Shown here in pieces: positions 46,590 to 55,147 of a stretch of 64,000 bases of DNA. Location of the stretch: the NCBI GenBank assembly GCA_965602035.1, contig OZ271919.1, forward strand, positions 1,240,001 through 1,304,000, in the 5' to 3' direction. Source of the stretch: Natronospirillum sp965602035. Its GTDB lineage: Bacteria > Pseudomonadota > Gammaproteobacteria > Pseudomonadales > Natronospirillaceae. Under the pieces are notes generated by a model. The model was not told the origin of the DNA and did not search any database. It was given only the letters and a program-made list of their open reading frames with translations. How positions within the stretch are numbered: position 1 is the stretch's first letter; each line of letters opens with the position of its first letter. The position numbers were made by a program, and so were the translations under genes.

Positions 46590-48005
46590 TCAAGACCTGC
46601 CGTACCGATCCTCGAAACGTACAATGTCGTCTTCGCCGAGATACGAGCCGGACTGGACTTCGATCAATTCCAGGTCCATCTGCCCCGGGTTTTCGAGGCT
46701 GTGTTTCTCGCCGATCGGGATAAAGGTCGATTCGTTTTCGGTGAGCAGAAACACCTCATCGCCCTTGGTCACCCGGGCGGTGCCCTTCACAATCACCCAA
46801 TGCTCGGCCCGGTGATGGTGCATCTGCAGAGACAGCTTCTCGCCCGGTTTTACGCTGATGCGCTTCACCTGATAGCGCGTATCCATGTGAATGGAATCGT
46901 AATGCCCCCAGGGGCGGTAGACTTCCCGGTGGTTGAAATGCTCGTGCCGGCCCTGCTCCTGAATCGTCTTCACGATGGTCTTCACGTCCTGAACCTGGTC
47001 CTTGTGGGCGACCAGCACCGCATCTTTCGTTTCTACCACCACCAGATCCGACACGCCCACGGCCGCGACCAGTCGATGGTCAGCCTGAATGTAATTGCCG
47101 GTGGACCCGGTGGCGATCACATCGCCCTGCAGCGCGTTCTGGTTGTCGTCCTTGTCACGGACTTCCCAGAGCGCTGACCAGGAGCCAATATCGCTCCAGC
47201 CGGCGTCCAGCGGCACCATGGCGCCTAGACTCGTCTTTTCCATCACGGCGGTGTCGATCGGTGCATCCGGGCTGCGGGCGAACGCCTCCGCATCCAGACG
47301 CTGGAAGGTCAGGTCGGATTCCGCTCCGGCCAGCGCCGCGCTTGTGGCCTCCACAATATCCGGCGCCACACGCTGGAGCTCCTGCAGATACGCACTGGCC
47401 CGGAACAGAAACATGCCGCTGTTCCAGCAGTAGTCACCCGCACTCAGATACTGTTCAGCCGTCGCCTGATCCGGTTTTTCCACGAACCGGGCGACTTCAA
47501 ACCCCGCGTCACCCAGAGCCTTGCCCTGCTGGATATACCCATAACCCGTCTCGGCATGGGTGGGGATAATACCGAAGGTCACCAGACGGCCGTCTTCGGC
47601 CAGGGGAATCGCACGCTGCACTGCGGCCTGAAAGGCTTCGGTGTCCTTGATCAGATGATCCGCCGCCAGCACCAGCAGCAAGGGGTCTTCCCCGTTGCGT
47701 TGCGCCAGCTCGGCCGCCAGCGCAATCGCCGGCGCGGTATTCCGCCCTTCCGGTTCCAGCAGAATCGTGGCGTTACCTTCGCCTAACTGGCGAAGCTGTT
47801 CGGCCACCAGAAACCGGTGCTCTTCATTGGCAATCAGAATCGGCGACGCCGGAGCCAGACCATCAAGACGCCGCAGGGTTTCCTGCAACAGGCTGTGCTC
47901 GCCGGTAAGCGCCAGGAACTGCTTGGGATTCAACTGGCGGGACAGCGGCCAGAGCCGCGTTCCGCGGCCGCCGGCCATAATGACGGGCGTCAGGGCATGA
48001 GACAC
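46590..48005 (-). CDS. manC: Mannose-1-phosphate guanylyltransferase / mannose-6-phosphate isomerase
   Basis: A 471-residue bifunctional enzyme that forms GDP-mannose for polysaccharide or LPS. The N-terminal nucleotidyltransferase motif is VIMAGGRGTRLWPLSR, with catalytic FVEKPDQ. The C-terminal cupin/isomerase has VYRPWGHYDSI and MHHHRAEHWVIVKG. A GTG at 48005 is preferred because GGAGAG lies about six bases upstream; the longer frame runs to 48023. It may act with the LPS cluster upstream, but it is on the opposite strand. Confidence 0.93.
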   Translation of the reverse strand: MSHALTPVIMAGGRGTRLWPLSRQLNPKQFLALTGEHSLLQETLRRLDGLAPASPILIANEEHRFLVAEQLRQLGEGNATILLEPEGRNTAPAIALAAELAQRNGEDPLLLVLAADHLIKDTEAFQAAVQRAIPLAEDGRLVTFGIIPTHAETGYGYIQQGKALGDAGFEVARFVEKPDQATAEQYLSAGDYCWNSGMFLFRASAYLQELQRVAPDIVEATSAALAGAESDLTFQRLDAEAFARSPDAPIDTAVMEKTSLGAMVPLDAGWSDIGSWSALWEVRDKDDNQNALQGDVIATGSTGNYIQADHRLVAAVGVSDLVVVETKDAVLVAHKDQVQDVKTIVKTIQEQGRHEHFNHREVYRPWGHYDSIHMDTRYQVKRISVKPGEKLSLQMHHHRAEHWVIVKGTARVTKGDEVFLLTENESTFIPIGEKHSLENPGQMDLELIEVQSGSYLGEDDIVRFEDRYGRS

Positions 48006-48079
48006 CGGGCACTCTCCGAACACTCAGAATGGAAGAAGCATTGTATAGGACACGGGCAATTTCCTGTACCCACCAACAG

Positions 48080-49075
48080 TCAGCCGCCAAAGCGGGCGCG
48101 TAGCAGTGCTTTCACGTTGGCTTCGGGCCGCGCGCCATAGTGCGAAATCACCTCGGCCGCCATGATACTGCCGATGCGCGCCGACTCCACCAGCGACTTT
48201 CCCTGGGTGTAGCCATACAGGAACCCGGCAGCGTACTGATCGCCGGCCCCCGTGGTATCCACCACAGCCGACACCGGCTCCGCATCCACCACATGCACCT
48301 CATTGCCCGACAGAATGACAGAGCCTTTCTCGGAACGCGTCAGGCAGGCGATCCGGCAGTCGTGCCGGGCTGCCTGCAATGCGGAATCGAAATCGTCTAC
48401 CTGATACAACGACAGAATTTCCTGCTCGTTCGCAAACAGAATGTCCACGTGGTTCTTAACGAGATCCCGGAAATCCTCCCGATGGCGATCCACACAGAAA
48501 CCGTCACTCAGTGTCAGGGACACCTCCCGGCCCGCGGCGTGCGCGGCATCGGCGGCCGCCACAAAGGCCGCCTTGGCGGGCTCCCGGTCGAACAGATAGC
48601 CTTCCAGATATACGATCCGCGCGGCCTGTATGGCCTCTGCCGACACATCGTCCGGTGTAAAGTCCGACGCCGCGCCCAGATAGGTCGCCATGGTGCGCTG
48701 CGCATCCGGCGTCACCAGTACCAGGCATTTACCGGTTCCCGGGCCCTCTGTTGCCGGCACGGTCGCGAAATCGACGCCCATCGCCTTCAGATCATGGCGA
48801 AACACATCCCCGAACTGATCATTCCGGACCTTCCCGATATAGGCACCAGTGCCGCCCAGCGCCGCGAAACCGGCCATGGTGTTGCCGCAGGAGCCGCCGG
48901 ACTTCTCGATACCGGCCGGCAGTCTGTCGTAGAGTGCATCCGACTGATCCCGCTCAACCAGCGTCATACCGCCTTTCGGCATGTCAGCAGCCGCCACCGC
49001 CGCATCGTCCACCTCCACCAGCACATCCACCAGTGCGTTGCCGATTCCGATCAGGTCGTATCGCGTTTCCGCCAT
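48080..49075 (-). CDS. PfkB-family carbohydrate/adenosine kinase
   Basis: A 331-residue kinase. The PfkB signatures are GIGNALVDVLVEV, GGSCGNTMAGFAALGG at the start of the substrate domain, and DTTGAGDQYAAGF near residue 270, which supplies the catalytic Asp. The pattern is close to adenosine kinases, but ribose- or fructose-type substrates cannot be excluded. It lies just outside the catabolic island, 60 bp from the first hairpin array. Confidence 0.85.
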   Translation of the reverse strand: MAETRYDLIGIGNALVDVLVEVDDAAVAAADMPKGGMTLVERDQSDALYDRLPAGIEKSGGSCGNTMAGFAALGGTGAYIGKVRNDQFGDVFRHDLKAMGVDFATVPATEGPGTGKCLVLVTPDAQRTMATYLGAASDFTPDDVSAEAIQAARIVYLEGYLFDREPAKAAFVAAADAAHAAGREVSLTLSDGFCVDRHREDFRDLVKNHVDILFANEQEILSLYQVDDFDSALQAARHDCRIACLTRSEKGSVILSGNEVHVVDAEPVSAVVDTTGAGDQYAAGFLYGYTQGKSLVESARIGSIMAAEVISHYGARPEANVKALLRARFGG

Positions 49076-49135
49076 TAATCCGTTCCTCGCCGTTGTTGTA
49101 TGGGCTCCCTATTCTGCCACGGGAAAACCTTAAAA

Positions 49136-49375
49136 GCAGACGGTTGACCGTCGACCGTCGACCGTCGAAGGACCGTTCACTTCGTTCACTCAAAGACCAC
49201 TCGCTCCGCTCGTTCAAAGTCGAATGACCGTTCGCGAAGCTCACTCAAAGTTGAAAGTGCCCTTGACCAACTTTGAGGCCGAAGGCCGGTCTTTGAGCTC
49301 GCGGAGCGAGCGGTCTGTCAGTGAGCGCAGCGAACGGTCTGTAAACGAGCGAAGCGAGTGGTCTGTCAACGGTCA
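49136..49375. repeat. Hairpin-repeat array 1 (downstream of the first ACMSD-like gene)
   Basis: About 240 bp of consecutive short hairpins (CTCGCTCCGCTCG, GGCCGAAGGCC, CGTTCGCGAAGC types) joined by a shared GACC...TCAAAG connector. It begins with three tandem GACCGTC heptamers. The 124-bp core (49195-49318, plus orientation) recurs in the other three arrays. It also encodes long Ser/Glu/Arg reading frames that are artefacts. It is not a CRISPR array: there are no unique spacers of constant length. Confidence 0.8.
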
Positions 49376-49380
49376 ACGAA

Positions 49381-50394
49381 TCAGAACGAGCCTTTGCCTT
49401 CTCCCAGCAACTGCAACGCCGTACCACAACAGATATCGTGGTGCTCGTGGTCTGTGATATGCGGCACCTGACTCAGGGTCTCCAACGGCTGCTGGTCGGC
49501 CATGTCGAACGGAGAATCCGTGCCAATGGCGATGTGGTCAGACCCCACGAGATCGATCAGGTAACGCAGCGCCTGTGGCTCAAACACCAGGCTGTCGAAG
49601 TAGAATCGCTTGAGCAGTTCCTTGGCATTGGTTTCCGTGAACTCCCGGGTTTCCGGGCGCACCTTGTGGCCATGCACCAGCCGGCCGATCTGGTACGGCA
49701 GAAAACCACCGCCGTGGGCCAGCAGCACTTTCAGTTCGGGAATCTCATCCATGGCGCCGCTGTAGATCAGGTTGGACACACAGACGGCGGTGTCCATGGG
49801 ATTACCCAGCAGATTGGTCAGGTAGTAGTCCTCGAGCCCCGGCTTGTTGCCCACGTAATAGGGGTGAGCGAACACAAACACACCCAGTTCAGCCGCCCGT
49901 TTCAGCAACGGGCGGAACTGCTTTTCAGCCAGCTGGGCGCCTTCGATCGACGTACCGACCTCGATCGATTTGAAGCCATACTCTTTCACCACCCGCTCCA
50001 GCTCCGCCACGGCCGCGTCCGGGTGCTGCATCGGCACCGTCGCCATGCCACGCAGCCGAGATGGCGTGTGCGCCACCATGTCAGCCACGCCGTCGTTCAC
50101 CAGCCGCGCCATGTTCAGCGCCATGTCCGCTTCTGCCCAGTAGTAGAACATCGGCGGTGCCGGTGAGATCACCGACACATCAATGCCCTTGCGGTCCATC
50201 GACTCCAGCTTCGCCTCGACCTGGCAGAACTCATCGAACAGCGGGTACACATAGCCCTGATCGTGCACAACCTTCGTCTTGCCCCCGGTCTTCTCCCCGC
50301 TGGTGTCCAGATGCGCCGAATACGCCTCAGGGTTCGTCCGGATTGCTTCCACCACTCGAGGTGGAATCACGTGGCTGTGCAGATCAATGTTCAT
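49381..50394 (-). CDS. ACMSD-family amidohydrolase/decarboxylase, copy 1
   Basis: A 337-residue metal-dependent enzyme of the amidohydrolase superfamily. Length and motifs match 2-amino-3-carboxymuconate-6-semialdehyde decarboxylase: the DLHSHVIPPR metal site at residues 4-13, FAHPYYVGN near 178, AHGGGFLPYQIGRLVHGHKV near 227 and GTDSPFD near 294. ACMSD-family members decarboxylate or hydrolyse aromatic-derived acids. The true substrate is unknown. It differs from copy 2 (57347-58360) at only four residues. GGAGAA lies seven bases before the ATG. Hairpin arrays flank it on both sides. Confidence 0.85.
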   Translation of the reverse strand: MNIDLHSHVIPPRVVEAIRTNPEAYSAHLDTSGEKTGGKTKVVHDQGYVYPLFDEFCQVEAKLESMDRKGIDVSVISPAPPMFYYWAEADMALNMARLVNDGVADMVAHTPSRLRGMATVPMQHPDAAVAELERVVKEYGFKSIEVGTSIEGAQLAEKQFRPLLKRAAELGVFVFAHPYYVGNKPGLEDYYLTNLLGNPMDTAVCVSNLIYSGAMDEIPELKVLLAHGGGFLPYQIGRLVHGHKVRPETREFTETNAKELLKRFYFDSLVFEPQALRYLIDLVGSDHIAIGTDSPFDMADQQPLETLSQVPHITDHEHHDICCGTALQLLGEGKGSF

Positions 50395-50410
50395 TGAATT
50401 CTCCTGAGCA

Positions 50411-50563
50411 AAAGATATAAGACCGGGCCTTCGGCCCTCACCGACCGCTCGCTCCGCGAGCTCAAAGACCGGCCTTCGGCCTCAAAGTTGGCTTGAGACG
50501 CTTTCAACTTTGAGTGAGCTTCGCGAACGGTCTTTCGACTTTGAACGAGCGAAGCGAGTGGTC
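50411..50563. repeat. Hairpin-repeat array 2 (upstream of the first ACMSD-like gene)
   Basis: About 150 bp between the ACMSD-like gene and the xre-cupin gene. It holds the 124-bp core at 50440-50563 in minus orientation, preceded by a GGGCCTTCGGCCC hairpin. Relative to array 1 it is inverted, so the gene lies between inverted repeats. Confidence 0.8.
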
Positions 50564-50565
50564 GG

Positions 50566-51174
50566 TCAGAAAGTCGGCGGCGTGTTAACCCACACCACCC
50601 GCGCCACCACATCACCCGTATTCTTGTAACTGTGTGGCAGGTCGGACCGGAAAAAGAACGAATCCCCCGCCGATGCCGAATAAGTCTCGCCATCCACGGT
50701 TATCTGGATCGTGCCCTCAAGCACATACCCCAGCTCTTCGCCTTCGTGCACCAGGCCCTCGGTGCTGTAGCCACCGGGTTCAATCACATGCACATTGCCC
50801 TGTAACAGGTAACCCGGTGCATAGGGCACCAGGCGCTGCAGTTGAATACCGTGCCCGCGCCGGAGCTGGTCCGTGGAAATCATCGGTCGCTGGTCTTCCC
50901 GCGTTACCACCGACTGTCCGCGGTCAGACTCTGCAAACATCTCCGACAGGTTGGTACCCAGTGCTTCACAGATTCGGTGCAGCATGGTCACCGAAGGATT
51001 CGCCCGTCGATTTTCGATTTTCGACAGCGCACTCACCGAACAGCCGACTTCATCCGCCAGTGTCTGCAGCTTGTAACCACGTGCCATACGGGCATGCCGA
51101 ATGCGGGTGCCGATACGCGATTCTTCAAACCCTGCTGAGCCGCGTGCGCTGGGGGGTTTGCGTGCGGTAGTCAT
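50566..51174 (-). CDS. XRE-family regulator with C-terminal cupin sensor domain
   Basis: A 202-residue regulator. The helix-turn-helix is at about residues 20-75 (GYKLQTLADEVGCSVSALSKIENRRANPSV). The cupin domain at residues 120-200 carries EGEELGYVLEGTIQITV and SFFFRSDLPHSYKN with potential ligand-binding histidines. Such regulators respond to small metabolites. It is divergent from the deacetylase-like gene, so it probably controls that operon and itself through the operator at 51265-51303. ATG 51174 is chosen over GTG/ATG 51195. Confidence 0.88.
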   Translation of the reverse strand: MTTARKPPSARGSAGFEESRIGTRIRHARMARGYKLQTLADEVGCSVSALSKIENRRANPSVTMLHRICEALGTNLSEMFAESDRGQSVVTREDQRPMISTDQLRRGHGIQLQRLVPYAPGYLLQGNVHVIEPGGYSTEGLVHEGEELGYVLEGTIQITVDGETYSASAGDSFFFRSDLPHSYKNTGDVVARVVWVNTPPTF

Positions 51175-51264
51175 AAGTCCATGCCCTCTCTCCATGCTCG
51201 CTTGCGCAGAGTCTAACGAAATTTTTCCACCGTTTGTGCTTGAGTTTTCAAAAACCTTCCACTA

Positions 51265-51303
51265 AATTCAAACGTGTTGAATTTATTTGACTTGGTTTGA
51301 ATT
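51265..51303. promoter_or_regulatory. Candidate operator for the XRE-cupin regulator
   Basis: Inverted arms AATTCAAAC (51265-51273) and GTTTGAATT (51295-51303), separated by 21 bp, sit in an AT-rich stretch between the divergent regulator and catabolic operon. A TTGAATT in the centre may be a further half-site. It is 92 bp upstream of the plus-strand gene and 91 bp upstream of the regulator start. Binding is inference. Confidence 0.45.
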
Positions 51304-51394
51304 ATAGACCAAGAATTGAATAAAGGTCCACTCACTTGCCTCAGCAGGCAATCCGGCGGGCCATAAGACAGGACGCGAGAGGAGAGACACCCGC

Positions 51395-52270
51395 ATGCCC
51401 ATGACACCGTCGCAGCGAGCCCCCTACAGCGCCATCGTCGACCGGCCACCCCTGCGTCTGCCCGAAGGCAAGCGGCTGGCCGTATGGACCATAGTCAACG
51501 CCGAACACTGGCATGACGGTGGCGCGATGCCCCGGGCCGTATTACCGCCGCCCATGGGGCAGCCCCTGCTCCCCGACATTCCCAACTGGTCATGGCACGA
51601 ATACGGTATGCGCGTCGGCTTCTGGCGGTTTGTCGACGTCCTCTCAGAGCATGGCATCACCCCAACATTTGCTGTTAATGGCTCGGTCTGTCGGCACTAT
51701 CCGCGTATTGCCGATGAAGCCAACCGACTGGGCTGGGAATTCATGGGCCACGGTTATCTCCAGGGCCCCATGCACAAGGTCGATGACCAGCGCGCCGCCA
51801 TTGCCGACACCATCGCGGCCATAAAGGAAGTCACCGGCAAGGCCCCCAGCGGCTGGGAAAGCCCCGGCCTGACCGAAACCAACAACACCCTCGACTGGCT
51901 GCGCGAAGCCGGCATTCGTTACGTAGCCGACTGGGTCCTCGACGACCAGCCGACCCGGCTCATGACCGAGCACGGCGACATGATCTCCGTGCCCTACTCG
52001 GTGGAAATCAACGATGTCGTCATGAGCGCCGTTCAGCAACAACCCTCCGACGAAATTTTCCGCCGTGGCAAGGCCCAGTTTGATCAGCTTTATCGCGAAA
52101 GCACGGCGTCGGCCCGGGTCATGGCGATCAGCATTCACCCCTATCTGACCGGCGCACCGCACCGCATCCAGGCGCTGAACGAACTCTATGCCTATATCCG
52201 CCAGCACGACGAAGTGGCCTGGATGACCGGCGAGCAGATCTGCGACTGGTACATCGACCAGACCCGGTAA
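51395..52270 (+). CDS. Polysaccharide deacetylase/PuuE-like (allantoinase-type) NodB-fold hydrolase
   Basis: A 291-residue NodB-fold protein without a signal peptide. The core pattern resembles PuuE-type cyclic amide hydrolases and cytosolic deacetylases rather than secreted chitin deacetylases: VNAEHWHDGG near the N-terminus, FVDVLSEHGITPTFAVNG, FMGHGYLQGPMHK and GWESPGLTETNNTLDWL. In the catabolic operon a cyclic amide or N-acyl substrate is plausible. It is the first gene of a six-gene operon with the hydrolase, TRAP and isochorismatase genes. Confidence 0.75.
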   Translation: MPMTPSQRAPYSAIVDRPPLRLPEGKRLAVWTIVNAEHWHDGGAMPRAVLPPPMGQPLLPDIPNWSWHEYGMRVGFWRFVDVLSEHGITPTFAVNGSVCRHYPRIADEANRLGWEFMGHGYLQGPMHKVDDQRAAIADTIAAIKEVTGKAPSGWESPGLTETNNTLDWLREAGIRYVADWVLDDQPTRLMTEHGDMISVPYSVEINDVVMSAVQQQPSDEIFRRGKAQFDQLYRESTASARVMAISIHPYLTGAPHRIQALNELYAYIRQHDEVAWMTGEQICDWYIDQTR

Positions 52271-52308
52271 CCGATTTTCGAGTTCAAGACACGAGAGCGA
52301 GATCCGAT

Positions 52309-53523
52309 ATGGAAAACAAACTGATTGATGAAGTCGCCGACCGCAAGGAAGGCCACTACAAGCCCTACGGCTGGCACCACTGGCCGGAATACCCCTGGTT
52401 CTCCTACCAGTTTCGCCGGGCACTGGGCGAAACCCAGGTCGGCGGCGGCGCCATCAGTGAGTGTTTTCAGATAGCCTCGAAAATCGTCCCCGGCGACGAT
52501 GAATCCTGGCACCGCGAATGGCTGCATGTGGCGCAGCGCAACCACGAAAAAGGCGATGCGGCCGAGAAGAAAGGCCATATCGTTACTGCCCAGAACAGCT
52601 GGTTACGCGCCGTGGATTACTACCGCGAAGCCGAATTCTGGCTCGACGGCAACGACCCCCGCCGGCTTCAGGTATTCGACCAACTGGAATACTGCACCCA
52701 CAAATGGGGCGAATACCTCGACCCGCCGATCGAAATCGTGAAAGTGCCCTATGAAAACGGCGCGCATCTCGATGCCTATTTCCTGCGCTCTCCCTTCAAC
52801 AAGGAAGCCCGCCAACCGGTGCTGATCTGTTTCGGCGGCCTGGACTCCTTCAAGGACGAAATGTGGTTCATGGTGGCCCAGGGCGCGATCCGCCGCGGCA
52901 TCTCGGTGCTCATGACCGACGGCCCCGGCCAGGGCGGCACCATTCGCCGCCAGGGCATCACCACCCGGCACGATTTTGAAGTCCCGGTCGGCTACTGTAT
53001 CGATTACCTGGAAACCCGGCCGGACGTCGACCCCTCACGCATTGCCATGAGCGGTTCCAGTCTCGGTGGTTACCACGCTGCCCGCGCGGCTTCTTTTGAG
53101 CACCGTCTCGCGGCCTCCGTATCACACGGCGCTATCTGGAAGGTCAACGACCTCTGGGGCAACGCCGACGACTCTCACGGTCTCGCCGGCCACATCCGCT
53201 GGGTGTTCGGCTGCGATTCCATGGCCGAAGCCATCGAGAAAGGCAAAAAGTTTGATCTGGAAGGAGTGATTCAGGGCATCCAGTGCCCCTATCTCATCGT
53301 CCACGGCGGCTACGACGTGCTTGGCGTCGAGCAGGCTCAGAAAGTTTACGACTACGCGAAGTCCCATGGCGTCGATGTAACACTGGACTTCGTGACCGAA
53401 GAAGAAACCGGCGCCGAACATTGCCAGCATGACAACCCGACCCTCGGTCAGGAGCGCGTGAACGACTGGTTGGCCGATATTTTCGGCATCGACCAGCGCT
53501 CACTCGTTCGTTCCTGGCAATGA
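52309..53523 (+). CDS. Alpha/beta hydrolase of the DHPN-hydrolase/FrsA-like type
   Basis: A 404-residue hydrolase. An N-terminal helical cap of about 140 residues precedes the alpha/beta core. The oxyanion/nucleophile region is MSGSSLGGYHAARAASF (nucleophile Ser). An Asp and the catalytic His in GAEHCQHDNPTLG complete the triad. The cap-plus-core layout, and the VLMTDGPGQGGTIRRQG segment, match 2,6-dihydropseudooxynicotine hydrolase relatives, which cleave C-C bonds in nicotine breakdown. The actual substrate is unknown. It precedes the TRAP genes. Confidence 0.75.
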   Translation: MENKLIDEVADRKEGHYKPYGWHHWPEYPWFSYQFRRALGETQVGGGAISECFQIASKIVPGDDESWHREWLHVAQRNHEKGDAAEKKGHIVTAQNSWLRAVDYYREAEFWLDGNDPRRLQVFDQLEYCTHKWGEYLDPPIEIVKVPYENGAHLDAYFLRSPFNKEARQPVLICFGGLDSFKDEMWFMVAQGAIRRGISVLMTDGPGQGGTIRRQGITTRHDFEVPVGYCIDYLETRPDVDPSRIAMSGSSLGGYHAARAASFEHRLAASVSHGAIWKVNDLWGNADDSHGLAGHIRWVFGCDSMAEAIEKGKKFDLEGVIQGIQCPYLIVHGGYDVLGVEQAQKVYDYAKSHGVDVTLDFVTEEETGAEHCQHDNPTLGQERVNDWLADIFGIDQRSLVRSWQ

Positions 53524-53552
53524 CCACTCACGATTCCCTGGAGGAACACGTC

Positions 53553-54575
53553 ATGACCCACTCAACACTCAACAAGTCCCTGAAAACCGGCATCACCGTC
53601 GGGCTGGCCGTCGCCATGGCCACCGCCGCGACCGTCGGTTCCGCCCAGAGCGTTCTGAAAATCGCCCACGTGGTACCGTCGGGTGACCCGCGCGACGTCG
53701 CCGCGGTGCATGTAGCGGACTACATGAACAACTCGGCCACCTGTGACATGCAGGCCAACGTGTACCCGAACGCACAGCTCGGCGGCACCACTGACCTGAT
53801 CGAAGGCATGCAGATCGGCTCCATTGAAGCCGTTGTCCTGCCCGCGTCCTTCCTGGTGGGCTTCCAGCCCATGATGGGCCTGTTCGACTTCCCGTTCTTC
53901 TGGCCGAGTGACCTCGACGAACTGCTGGAACTGCACGAAAGCGACGCGGTTCAGGCACTGCTCGACACCACTGAAGAACAGGGCGTTTACTCCAAGGCCG
54001 TGTGGCACACCGGTTACAAGCAGTGGACTGCCAACGCCGAGCTGATCGAGCCGGAAGACTACAACGGCATCCGCTCACGGGTTATGCCCTCTGACATCCT
54101 GATCACGCAGCAGGAAGCCCTCGGCCTGGTACCGGTCGACATGCCGTTCCCGGAAACCTACAGCGCGTTGCAATCCGGTGCGATTTCCGCCCAGGAAAAC
54201 CCGATCACCACGAGCTATGTGATGGGCTTCTACGAAGTGCAGGACTACATTGTGCTGACCAACCACGGCAACCTGGACCAGATCTTCATGGTCTCCAAAG
54301 CCTGGTATGACGGCCTGAGCAGTGCCTGTCAGACAGAGCTCGACGCGGCCATTGCCGAAGGCAGTGAAGTTGTGGTTGAAGAAACCCTCGCGATGGAAGA
54401 AGAAGGCCTGCAGGCCATGATCGACCAGGGCACCACAGTGGTCGAGCTGACTGATGCCCAGATCCAGGCCCTGCGCGACGCTACTCTGCCACGGGTTCGC
54501 GAGCGCTTTACCGAGCTGACCGGTGACGAAGGCGCGGCCATTCTTGAGCGCATCGAAGCCGAGATCGGTAGCTGA
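53553..54575 (+). CDS. dctP: TRAP transporter substrate-binding protein DctP
   Basis: A 340-residue periplasmic binding protein. The signal peptide is about residues 1-31 (TGITVGLAVAMATAATVGSAQS). DctP-family segments include KIAHVVPSGDPRDV, EGMQIGSIEAVVLPASFLVG and the organic-acid-binding Arg region YNGIRSRVMPSDI. It delivers substrate to the DctQM membrane unit. ATG 53553 has GGAGGAA six bases upstream and is preferred over the longer frame from 53520. Confidence 0.92.
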   Translation: MTHSTLNKSLKTGITVGLAVAMATAATVGSAQSVLKIAHVVPSGDPRDVAAVHVADYMNNSATCDMQANVYPNAQLGGTTDLIEGMQIGSIEAVVLPASFLVGFQPMMGLFDFPFFWPSDLDELLELHESDAVQALLDTTEEQGVYSKAVWHTGYKQWTANAELIEPEDYNGIRSRVMPSDILITQQEALGLVPVDMPFPETYSALQSGAISAQENPITTSYVMGFYEVQDYIVLTNHGNLDQIFMVSKAWYDGLSSACQTELDAAIAEGSEVVVEETLAMEEEGLQAMIDQGTTVVELTDAQIQALRDATLPRVRERFTELTGDEGAAILERIEAEIGS

Positions 54576-54577
54576 TC

Positions 54578-55144
54578 ATGTGGCTCATACGCGGACTCAA
54601 TACCGTCCTCGGCGGCATTGACCGTGTGGTGGGATGGGCAGCAGGCCTGTGCCTGCTGGTCATCACCGGCGTACTCTTCGTCAACAGTATGGCCCGCTAT
54701 TTTGCGGGCTTTGCGATCATCGGCGGCGAAGAGTTCGCCCGGTTCCTCATGGTCTGGCTGACCTTCCTGGGCAGCTATCTGCTGGTGCGCATTCAGCGCC
54801 ATGTCACGGTGGACATCCTGCCGCAGGTTCTGCCGGAAACCGGCGTGCGTGCGCTCACCATCGTGATCGGGTTGGTCGGTGCGTTCACCATGGGCTACAT
54901 CGCCGTTATCGGCTGGGATCTTGCCACGTTTATTCATGGTACGGGCCAGATGATGAGCAGCCTGCCCATTCGACGCGGCTGGATCTACTTCGCCATTCCC
55001 GTCGGCACCGGGCTCATGGCCGTGGCTTATGCCATGCAGGTGCTCCTTGCACTGACCCGGCAGCCGTTCCCCCTTGCCGAGGACTTCGGCATCGAATCGC
55101 CCGAAGCGCAGGGCGAGCAAACGCCTGAACCCAATACGAGGTAA
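54578..55144 (+). CDS. dctQ: TRAP transporter small permease DctQ
   Basis: A 188-residue membrane protein with four helices, encoded 2 bp after dctP. Visible segments are the first helix (VVGWAAGLCLLVITGVLFVNSM), the FARFLMVWLTFLGSYLLV region and the last helices around RGWIYFAIPVGTGLMAVAYA. With DctM it couples sodium-driven uptake of the organic acid. The C-terminal tail is polar. Confidence 0.9.
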   Translation: MWLIRGLNTVLGGIDRVVGWAAGLCLLVITGVLFVNSMARYFAGFAIIGGEEFARFLMVWLTFLGSYLLVRIQRHVTVDILPQVLPETGVRALTIVIGLVGAFTMGYIAVIGWDLATFIHGTGQMMSSLPIRRGWIYFAIPVGTGLMAVAYAMQVLLALTRQPFPLAEDFGIESPEAQGEQTPEPNTR

Positions 55145-55147
55145 CCC

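Noticed and set aside
46905..46925. GGCGGTAG sequence resembling an RfaH ops element
   Set aside because: It lies within the manC coding region on the antisense strand, not in a leader of a long operon. A similar match at about 59067 is inside the ThDP enzyme gene. Both are likely chance.
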